This document shows, in pieces, positions 25,001 through 37,000 of a DNA stretch of 64,000 nt. Source of the stretch: Alentia gelatinosa (Eukaryota; Annelida; Polychaeta; Phyllodocida; Polynoidae); assembly GCA_950022655.1 (NCBI GenBank), contig OX465587.1, positions 24,741,716 through 24,805,715 on the forward strand. The letters run 5' to 3'. Positions within the stretch are counted from its first letter, which is position 1. Every line of letters starts with the position of its first letter. The position numbers were made by a program, and so were the translations under genes. The notes under the pieces are model-generated. The model did not search any database. It was not told the origin of the DNA and saw only the letters and a program-made list of their open reading frames with translations.

Positions 25001-28000
25001 GGTAAACTTACAAGCTATAAGTAACCAAAGTAAGCCATTTCCGGGCAGTGGTGCCCAGTAATTTGACTACATACAAATCTACATACAGAGCCTATGCAAA
25101 TGAATCGAGTCCATTAGTATTCTTCTTTGTGGGGGTGGGGGTATGAGCTTAGCTCTTTTATTTTCAGAATGTAGTCAATTTAGTTAGTTCGATTACATCA
25201 TGATATACTCATCCATATCAAGTAATGTTTGTCTGGTTCGAAAACAATTATCAACATGCTAAAAAAAACACCATAATCTCCAATACCTCAGATTATCTTC
25301 TACTCCATTGCTTGTACAATTCTGAATTCACTCGTTTTTGTCTTTAGCATAAAGTTCATTAGTATTCTTAACTAAGGGTCAAACAAGGAGCAAAGGGTCA
25401 ATGGGTAAATCTGATAAGCGTCCTTCTTGTCCCAGGGACGTCGCGGTTGTCGCCGGGGGTTATATGAGACCTGCGTCTGCAACATTGTGTGTTTAGTTTA
25501 GTCTGGCGGCCGTCGATGGTGCAAACACGCTGCAAAGTCCCAAACACCTGACCCCGCCGCGATTCCGCCACCCCCCGCGGCAGATATACAGCCACTGCGC
25601 CGCTGTAAGCCTCCCTGCAGGCAGCCACAGTGTAACGAGACCCCTGAGAAGTCTTGTGAAGACACTGAGGCACTAGCAAGACGCATAAGCTTACATTGTT
25701 GTATATATCAAATGCAGACTGTCTTCACAATTATTTTGTACAATGCCACAACGAAAGTGTCAATGGGTCATTTCAGGGGCTTCTGAAAGTGTACTTTAAC
25801 AGACATTAGTCTAGTTTTTTTTAGAGAACTTTATCTCAATTCATTAGATTACATCCTGTTGACCTTTCGTGTTAACATCCTTTTTTTTTGGCACTAAAAC
25901 TTCACAGTCAAAGTTTATCAATTACAAATATCATTAGCACACATTAGTTTGCAACATTTCATATTGTTTATTACCCACCTATTAAGGAGTCTCTACAGGG
26001 AATTTATAGAGCGTAGTGAAAATTGCTATCTCGAGATTCTGGCATGTCAGTAGCTCCCATACACAATATGACGTCGACTAAAATCAAACACACTGGAAAG
26101 TTATTTTTTATTCTTTTTATTAGATATGATTATATTTATGTCATTTATCACCATAAATCAATGTCCTAAATTGTTTAACATGCTTAATACCCAGAGTAAC
26201 TGGGATCTATATAGACCGCGTAAGTCTAGACCAAATTACCGCTATGCTTGATTGTGCTGTGACCTTATGTATAGTCATCCTATTTGGCCCATGTGGATAT
26301 ATGGTTCATTCTTGTTTAATATCTATTGTGTAGGTGGGTAATGAATACAATAACGACTAGTTTTGTATACGAGTGAACGTAATATCGCTTAGATGTTATT
26401 ACATGTCAATTGCTCAGAAATTACTGCAACTCGTTCGCAAAACCACTCATTGTTGTGTATGAAACATACTTTCAATAATTTTTTTTATAAAACAATACAT
26501 TTTCATTAGTGTTAAGTTCTTGTGTACTTAACGCCATCGGACAATATTTTTGAAGTTTGAAACACTATTTGTTTTGATAGTTAGATGGCTGTTTTAATGT
26601 ATTAGTGGTTGAATTTGTGATTCTTGAGTCCTTAGTCCTAGCTATAGCCCATATATTTACTTAGCATCCTATCTCAAAACAGTCTTGATGAAGAATTGAC
26701 GGTCTCCTCCATTCCTGCCACCCCAGATAAATTGTATCAAACTACATTTTAATCACTATTTGTACATTTGTACGATGTACGATGAAAAACGTTTGGAAAC
26801 CAGTGATATTTTAATTTTTTTCACCTGGAAAGTAAATATTTCCATATTTCGTTTTCATCTAGATTCCCCTTCCGTTCGATATAGCGATTTTACATACGAG
26901 TTTTTTTGGTAAACCTTGGCCGTAAATAAAATTTCAAATCCATCGGGATTCAATAATCGTGCATACATGTTCGATTCAGAGCACACACATACCACCAGCA
27001 AGAGTGTGAGATGGTAATGTGGAGATAGTTAAAATTGATTTTACAAATCAGATTCAAGATATTGACTCAGTTAGACAATGCTGCTATGGTCCCATCTCTG
27101 GGTCCAGATTAGGGGACCGAATAAAGTGTTAACAGAAGCACCTGAAGAACCTTCGCCTACTCCAAGTGGAGCTCTTTCACCCCCTCCGCCTAGCTCCCAT
27201 TCCCCCAACCCTAACCCCTCGCTTACCGCAACATAACACCCTACTATGGCATCTGGAATAAATGAATTTGCTGTTGATCTTTGACTGATCGCTGTAGATA
27301 CACCCGTGTATATCATTTTCAGGCTGCATAGGATATGGGCGTCTCAAGGCAAGAAAGAACACATTTCTTTAGAAATATGTACCGTAGATTCTAAGATTAA
27401 AAGAACTACCGATCGAATATTAGCCCTACTATCCCTCCAGATCTATAGTCTAATAAATGAATTAGCTTGGATAGATCTATGTTCATAGGCCCCACCTATT
27501 GATCTTTTCACTCCTCTATATGTATAATGTCTACTTGTATGTTCCGTTCAACCTTTGTTTAAATGCGCCCGCAAAGAAATTGTTAATGTCATTCTTGTAT
27601 GTATGTTGCACATACATGCTGTGCATAGCTAGAATACGCTGGTATTATAATATGTATCAATTAATCTATTAGTTTGGGGTTGTAATTTATCATTATTGCA
27701 ACATCAGAAAAAAACGAGCCTAATCAAGCTTTTGATACATAATATTCTTTTGGGTTATAGATATCATCATATATAATAGGGAATTTTACCCCCAAAAGAT
27801 CAAAACTGTATAAAAATAGAAAGAAACCCATCTCTTGTTGCCTGTCTTCAGGGGCCACACTTGGAGTGATCCTGGGCATCAATCAGACCGCGGCCATTGT
27901 CCTGTCGTCAGCCATTGCCATCTTCTACACGGTGATCGGGGGTCTCTATTCCGTCATCTTTACCGATATCATACAACTTATTTGTATCTTCTTCGGACTG

Positions 28001-31000
28001 GTATGTATTCACCTTATTCCTCGGCTAACCATACGTGTGAGCACAGTGATCCCTTGTTACTGCGAACTCAATACGGGATATTGATGATTTGGCAGGTGCT
28101 AGGATGACAAAAAAGTTGCATGTCTGTTCTATTATAGTTCATTTCATACCCACAGAGATTTCTTCGCGGGGAGTACCTGATGTCATTATCCGATGTGTAG
28201 ATCGCGGTAGCTTAGATAAGATTTAGCAGGTGGCATGGCGGCTGTTATACTTCCGGTGTCCTCTTTCAATAAATCATATAGGCCGGGAATCAGCGCAATC
28301 ATCCGATGACGTCACATCCTGTTGATGGAGCAATCTTAGCATCCGATCTTTAGTTGATAACCGAAAATGAGCGCGGTCCTAAATCGGATATGCGGGGAAA
28401 GTAGATTAGGTTGTAAATGTTAATCAGTGCTGATTAGTATTACATTAAAGTTGAATTATCCAGAGATCATTGAAGGTAGGAACACAAGTAGTAGAAAACT
28501 AACGTTATTGTTATGTAAAAAGAATAAATCTGCTGTCATTTTCATGTATGTCAACGATATAATCATCTATGTTGGAAAACAATAGAAGTAAGACCCCATT
28601 AGATATCAGTCTTGTCATCTAAATTACGTATACATGGATACAGAAACTGGGATATAATGTTATTCATTCGACGGGGAAAATATCTGTAACATATCTTCCG
28701 GCTAGGGTTTGTCTCATGAGTCCTTATAAGAATTCCAGTTCCAATACCTCTAAAGTTAGAATGTGACAAACATCATGATATATGAGGAAAGGAGGAGAAG
28801 ATCTATTTCAGGGTTTAGCTTAGAAAAAAGATACATACTGTGCAGGTTCCCCTGCCTTTCTGATTCGATAAAATGATACAACGTTGTTCGGCAGATACGA
28901 GATTCTCACGACATTCTTGTGGACTAAGACGTTATTAACAACCTCTATATTTCTGAACAAGAGATAAGATAATCAGTAGACTCTACTCGTAGAATCATGC
29001 TCTTAGAGTTAGTCACCATACCAAAGGCAAACTTTGTGGGGGGAAGGGTGTATAACGCGAGCTCTTTCTTGGCAGTTCTCATACACTTGTGATACAGTCC
29101 CTTATTGGGATCAGTCCAAGATCAGACATGCACCAATTGTAACCTGTGGTGCAGGAGAACTCATTTCAAAGTGGCTTGCTCATGCATGCAAACCATGTAG
29201 ATGTAAGAAGAGCTGCATATTTAGGAGATGTTACCTAAGACCTCATTGGAAGTATGTCTAGGCAGCTGCGAACCAAATAAGTTTGCGAAGACCACAAAGT
29301 TTGCTCATGGATTCGCTCGAAACCCTGGTGATAGATACAGGATCGAGAGAGTAGATTTCTTATGGGGTTTTTTTAAAGTCAGGTTATATAGACATACAGA
29401 TCATCCAGATTTGGACGTTCTTCCTTGTAGTCCAACCATTTAGAATTGGAGGTGGGCTGGTCTCTAGGATCGTTCTTAATGGAAGGGAGGGGTTCCAACT
29501 GAATATCTGAAAATCAGGAGGTAGAAAGTCAGGAATATGTTTCCGAAAGGGCAGAGTCCCCGCAATTGCAGTTCCCTAAACCTATCCTGAATTCGAATTT
29601 TGCAGTCAAGAGATTTACAGAACCATGGAGTTTGCACTAATGAGTGGTGACCTGTCGTATTCCTCTCCCATAAATATATCTCCTTTTTCGTTTGCTACAA
29701 TCATTACTTGGGCTGTAAAAAAAGATGCACTTTCATTCACTGCGAGTTTAAATCATAACCAATGGTAACGAATCTGTGCGGATGCTTTACCCTTTGCAGA
29801 CGCATGTTTTAAACTGTAAATGATAACATTTCATTATCCGAAAAATATCGTCTGTTTGTTCCTGTTATGTAAATATACCCATGAATGTAAGATTAAGCTC
29901 GACCAAATTCACCAATCATGATACCATATATAGAGTTCCTGGAATGTACATGCCTACTCCTTTTGATTTCATTTCCACTATGAATGTCTCGAAAAGTTAC
30001 TTGCATATATATGTAACTTTAATACCGCTTAGATGTGATCAGCCAACAGAAAAACTCGACTTTTTCTGCCAAATGTCCCCGCATTGATTTTTTAAAGGAT
30101 TAGGTGACGTCATTAGGCACAGGACGTCACTGTGGCGCACCTCTGACGTGGCTGAAAGGTCACAGAATTACAGGCAAGAGGATGTCCTGAGGCTATATTT
30201 ATTATTTCATGAAACTATCTGCGAAGGTAGTTGTGCGTTTTCAGTAGTCTTAAACAAACCAGGATAACTAAAAAAATAACACCTCTATTCATATATACAT
30301 AGAAGCAGAAGAGTCTATCAATGAAAACAATGTATTTTGTTGCTGTTTGGAATCGTGCAAGGAAGAGCGCTCCTTTCAGGATGCGATTGTACACTATCCT
30401 CTTAATACCTGAATAAAAATAAATAAATAAAAAAAAATCACTAATTTTTGCACTAGTTTTACAACTTTCTACAATATCTACCGCTTTTTTCGGATTTCAA
30501 GTATCCTGGTTTGGTAGTCGGACCAGTGGTGGATCCTCTAAGCACTATCTTAGGTTAATATATGGGTGGGCGTTATAGCTTATGCGTAAATCTACATCAG
30601 ACCAGTTAAATGGCAGAACAACTGTATATGTATATGTATACATTCAGATTAGTATATTATTAGGTTTTATAAAGTAATGAATCTTAGTTAACATTTCCTA
30701 ACAATGCATTCTCTTCTTCATTGGATCCACCACTGAAAAATATTTCCGTCTTTTCATGAAAGGGAAATTTGTATATAATCATATATTTATTTCTATCCAA
30801 AGAAGACATCATATATTTATTTCTATCCAAAGAGCAGTGATTTGTTGAGTGGGATACTAGTACAATAGACATTTTATCACTCTTCTGAAAAAGTTATATT
30901 AATTTTATGATTTCAATGGTTATAACGAGTATTTTTGGGCGAATATCCATCTGAATCATTAATTTATATATACCTTAATGTAACCTTTCTGAAGTATTTA

Positions 31001-34000
31001 ATCGACAGTGGCTTTTTAGACTTGTTATTTTGGGAAACAAACGTTCGCTTTGGTCGAGTTAACAAAAGATCAAGTTCATCGGGTTAATTTAGTTATTTTG
31101 TTTTCTCACCAGTATTTCGGTCAACATTTTCGGAGGAATCTCATATAAGAAGTTATAATCGTAGAAGGACAGTGTAGTTCAGTGATATTCTCTGTTACTC
31201 TCTTTGTTTCTAGCCAAGGGCAAATATACATAGGATAGTCTATAGTCTGTCAGCTATAGAAAGACTCTCTAAATATAGCTCAAACGTACATGGTAGACAT
31301 TGTTTCTGGGGGTGTAGGGTGGGGGCTGAGCACATAGTTGTATCCAACACAAATACTACTTTCCATTGTGGCGATTAAGCCGTTGCTCATTGCATGTCAA
31401 ATCATCACATATAAGTTAAAAAAAATTCGGGGTAGTTTCGTGGGTAGTTTCGTGGAGGGTTGGTAGAAGGGGATGACCCTCTGCTTCAGTGAGGACATGT
31501 TACATTGTGATGTCTTCTCTCTGTGATAGTGGCTGTGTGCTGGCTTCGCCATGCGCAACCCTGCGGTTGCTCCCATCTCGGAAACAGCGTGGGGCCCTGA
31601 CGGATGGATCGGTCACTTCCCCAAGAACGAGGAGGCGGGTTATTACGTGGACAAATTCCTGCTCTGCATCTGCGGAGGCATCCCGTGGCAGGTATGTATG
31701 TAGACTTGCTCAAGTCTTTGATTATGAATTTTTTTTATTTTTTTTTTTTTATTCAGCACAAAATTAACGACAACATTATTCGCTTACATAAGAGCGATCT
31801 TCCATAATGAGGTCAAACACATTGACTTTACAGTACAACAAAGGACAATACAGGACATCACATAATTTATCAGATGTTATAGCATACAAACTATGGTAAA
31901 GGTTTTCATAAGCATATAGTTGCTTATAACCGGACACATTTTAGTAGTGATTTCGCACCGATACAACATCATTTCCTACATTTTTTACAACACCTAATCA
32001 TTAAATGATTTAACACAATCAGAATAAAGTTCATCATAGTATGTATCCTTCTCTGACTGGCCCATAAATCGAAGACTTGTCCACTATGAACCGAATCTCC
32101 TGTTTATGGCCCCAAGCCACTCCCTGTTACCCTATATTTCCCCCTACCCCTCCCCCTCCCCTCCTCCAGTTCTCTGGCCGCCTGTGCTGTCATAGCAATA
32201 AATTTTGCCTGCTCCTGACTGTGACCTGACTGAGATCAGAGTGAGAGGGTATCAATCTCACAGCAGATATCCTGATCAGTAGCCAGGATATCTGTATTGA
32301 GAGTGTTGTGAATACTGGTGCTAAACAGCGCCAGGAATCTAGCACCATTACCGATTGTACCAGTCCCTGTATCCCAGCCAGGTGGGTAGCCATAGGATGC
32401 AGGGACTGGAGTCTAGTATGTATGGTACATCAGCTCAGGCTGATTCTATTCCTGAACGCGGTTTATTGCGACCAAATACTTTGCAACAGCAGGGCAGAGG
32501 AAAGGTTTGCGGACATTAATCACTAGACGTCTGTGGTTTCTCTCGATTGACCGCTACAATGGATTATATTGGCGCAGTGACCCAGCATTCGCCGGTGTCC
32601 ACAGTCACGCCCCACGGGGATCTGATAGATAATCTCCCGAGTGCTGGACAACAGAACAGGGAAGAGTTAAAGGAAGAGCCTAGAGGAACCGTTTAATCCT
32701 TATGTGCTGAGCACTTATAGAGTTCCCCCTTCAGCAGCTACTCACTTGACCCACATCGTCCCTGAGTCTCATTGGCATACAGAAAAGGGTTTCATGTATG
32801 AGCTTAGATTATTCAACAGGCCCCGGGTGCTGGTGTTAATGTATACCGCTATGGGATGAGCCCTCATAAGCCGATTATGGTAATTTCTTCAATTATATAA
32901 TCATGTGGTATGACATGTGATCCTTAATGATTTCAGCGCATATTGTCTGTATCGGCTAAAATCCTAAATATGATGTGTTTCTTATATTATGTGGAGGTTT
33001 CATGTTCATTGATGAATTGTTTTTTATGACATTATGTGAAAACAGTGATTTCTTTTAAATTTTGGGAAAGGATGCCCTAAGGTATGGGTTTTAAAGGAAT
33101 ACTTCTTGCCCAGTGAGTGAAATACTTAATTAAATCCGTTATTGTAAATGGAAATAACATTAGCTCCTATGTATTATTGGAGACAACGCATGGCGCCTGT
33201 TTGGGGACCGCGCGATACTGGTTATAAGCACAAGTATGGCGACTGGCGCGGTGGAGCAGTTAACACGCCCACCGGCGTGGCTACGCGGGGATGAACCGGC
33301 GATGAACCACTCTCGGTGGAGTCGAATATTGCTGGTTCAGTGGAACTTTGGTCTGAAACCCATTTTGTGTTTGTTTTACCAATAAGCAAACCACAGTTAG
33401 TGGGGCAGATATAGCACAAGATTGTGCATTTAATGAAAGTAACATGAGTTTTGGCACATAGCAAGGGGAGGCCATAAGGAATATATTTGGATAGATGGCC
33501 ATTGCAGGGGAGTCCCAGCAGCGATGTGGCAGCCATTTTAAAAATCTCCGTAAAATTCTTTGCTTAGTATCCCAAAGGGAATCACCACGAGATTTTGTGC
33601 ATTTATCATAATTTGTATGATCTTCTGGTTATCTGTTGTACTATCTGAAAAGGCTGGTAACTGGCACACAACCTACATCGTTGAGATCCCCTAGAGCTAA
33701 TTAGGCTCAATTTGGCATCTAGCCTACGAGGCCAGTTATCAAGAATGAACCTGCTATGCTCTCCCGTCTCTTCATACTGGTAATTGAAAGTGTACAGTGA
33801 AAGATAGGTGATGGTATTTGTAACTCTAATTAACCATCTTAGACAGTTTACAATGTAGCTGATGTGATCCTGAACTAATACTGCATTTTACCTTTTGATG
33901 AAAATACTAGAATAAAATTCTAAAGGTTGATTATTCAAAATTCAATGGCACTAAAAGATGATTGAAGTCCATTTTAGATTACCCCAATTTATTCTTTTCT

Positions 34001-37000
34001 TAACAGAAGAAGCCAGTAGTGTTTGATAAAGAGTTTTAAACACAGCAGATAACATATAACAAGTCTTTTGTGATTTGTGTGGTTGTGATTACAATTCTAG
34101 TAATGAAAATTCCCTGATTTATGTAAATGTTAGCTCGAAATCCAAGATGGCTGCTGTACATATGTTATGAATGGATTACTGTATATATTAACGTTCATAT
34201 TGCATACATTTAAGTTGAATAATATTGGTTTAACTTGGTAATAGCTATTCTAAAAAGTACCATAGTGCTCTGTGGTCACAATTTTAAAAATGGCTACCAC
34301 ACTGCTGCCAAGAGATATCTGCAACGCCCATCTATCATAAATTATTCCTTAGGGCCTCCCCTTGCTATATGCCAAAGCTCATGCTTCTTTCATTAAATGC
34401 ACAGTTGTGGACCACATCTGTCCCGACTGGAAGGATGTCCTGGTAATGGGATTCTCCTGAACAAAATGTCTGTGCTGGTGAATTTTCTTCCATTAACCGG
34501 ACGTGGGCCGGAGACGTGGTAGTGCTAGAGGTGTTCGATAGGAATATCTTGTAACGAAATGTTCATCGTGATGATATGTATTATGATAGTAATACCTCAA
34601 ACATCAATAAATATATGCTCTCATCTAGTAGAGAGTTACACTATTGAGTAGTTGCTGAACAACATCCAGGCTGGCCAGGTAATAGATAGTGACATGCAAT
34701 TGAGGAATAATGCAATGTATGACTATCAATAGAAGGAAAGTTATGAAACATGCTCTTCTGAAGGATACACATGTATATGCTTGCAACACGATATCCGGAA
34801 AACATGTGTGGGTGTGACTGCAGTATCCAACACTGCTTATATGACGAGACGATGAGATAAGATGTGATTTGGGTCAGCTATTATGGAAACATCCCTTCTC
34901 TGTTTTATTTTTGTTGATGTCTTTATTTTGCATTGATGTCATGAGTTAAGGGTGACCTGTTTACTCTGACCCACCCACAGGCATACTTCCAACGTGTATT
35001 GGCATGCCGCACCCCAAAGATCGCCCAGATCCTGTCCTTCTGTGCAGCCATAGGTTGTATCATCATGGTGGCGCCTGCTGTAGTTATAGGAGCTGTGGCG
35101 AAATCTACAGGTAAGCTATGCTGATGTACATGTAAGAATATGTTTTGTTTATTATCCATGGTATCATTTTTTTTGCCAAGAACCAAGAACCACCTGTGCC
35201 AACGGGAAGATTAAAATAACATGGTATACAAAGTACTCATTGGGAATGTATGGGAACCCAGTACACCACTACCCATTATTTAGAAACCTTCAGATACCAT
35301 AACGATTGTATACGGATTCTTACTACTTTCTTCGTAGTCATAAGGCAGCCAGAGAGATCTATACCGCGTAGTAATCAGTCCCGCGCGTATACCGGATTCA
35401 AATCCGTGGTATATACGCTGGTTCCCGGGGTATCCGCTAGGGGGCTCGGCGGAGATATACGATGTAAGAAGCCAGCGGCGAACACAGGCGGAACCCAGCC
35501 AGCGTGGTATACAGGTTTAAAGCCACTGTATATAGGAAAATAGTCCCATTGTACCATAGAGCAAAAAACATAGTGACTATTGCAATGTACTTTAATATGG
35601 CAATTCCTGTGTTTAATTTACTCGGGAAGATGGGTGATTAATAAAACAAACGATGGTTTTATAGGCAGGCGACAAAACTAGCGATTTTTGTCCGTGTACA
35701 TGTATGTTTTATTTACTCTACTGTGAAATTGGCATAGGGTATTGTTTTAAATGAATTAAACGGACTATTTTTCATAAAGAGAGCATAATAAGCATCTTAT
35801 AACTAATAGGATACTAGAAGTGTTGTGTTGGATTTATACCGTATAGAACATGTCACTGTCATAATCATATGTAAATACCCTTTATTGTCTCCAGATATTG
35901 CTAATTCATCGAAACGAAACACTTTATTCAAATAAATACAATTGAGGTGTTTCCTTTCCAGTTTTCATTAATACATTTCATCTCTCAAACCATCTTAAAA
36001 GCTATTAGATATAGTAAACCTTCCCTTCAGAGCAAATTGTCCGCTAACGCTAACGGGGGTTTACCCCTTACACGGGGTGCAATCAAAGATCTGATAGAGT
36101 GAACCGTTCTGAGCAATGTTTCCCTTTACACGGGGTTATACTTACAAGGGTAACCCTTAAACGGGGTGTCCCTTAAGCGGGGTTCTATTGTATTGCATAA
36201 CTTATGTCTATAGAATTGTGCACATTGTAACGGGCGATTTTATACTTTTTTCCTGGAACAGACTGGAACCAGACGGATTACCGGCTGTACTGGCCAATTC
36301 CCATTGAGTCGTCCAACTACAAAATGATCCTGCCGCTGGTGTTACAATTCTTGACCCCGGTTCCGGTGGCGGTGATTGGACTTGGCGCCGTGTCGGCGGC
36401 GGTGATGTCGTCTGCCGACTCGTCCCTCATGTCAGCTTCCTCTATGTTTGCACACAACATCTACACACCAATCAGAGAGGCTGTGATCGGTAAACCGGTA
36501 CGTATGCGCTGCGCCCGACGCCCCAGTCCCTTTATCCTACCCCTAATAAAAAACTCCATAGGTTTAACATTGGGTCACTGTATTCAGTCTGGAGTTCAGA
36601 AAAATAAAAAATATTGCTCTAGTGGGATACACTTGACAAATGACGTCATTTGTTAATGTAGAAGTAATTTAGATGGGCGGGGTAGGATAAATTCTAAACC
36701 AAACTCGAGTTAGTCATGTTATTGTTCATCGCACTCCGGCAAGATCGCATATTACTGCTCTCGGCTTCGCCTCACACAGTAATATGCGATCTTGCCGTTG
36801 TGCGATAAACAACAACATAACTAACTCTTGTTTGGTTTCTCCATAGTATCCCTTCACATACCCTACCCTAGACCTGCCCAAGTCTTTGATTGTGAATATT
36901 CATTAAATGATTAATCAAAATCAGAATAAAGTTCATTATAGTATCTATCCTTCTCTGACTGGTCCATGAATCAAATCTCAGCGAGGAGGGTAGCCATAGG

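Larger units (their letters stand above)
22761..27851. other. Choline transporter intron 3
   Basis: The longest intron, 5.1 kb. It carries a repeat shared with intron 6 (about 23,255-23,350), a partial family-C repeat, the Penelope-like remnant with its adjacent hairpin (24,478-24,976) and a GC-rich patch at about 25,430-25,660. From about 25,700 to 27,851 I see only AT-rich sequence. Confidence 0.6.
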
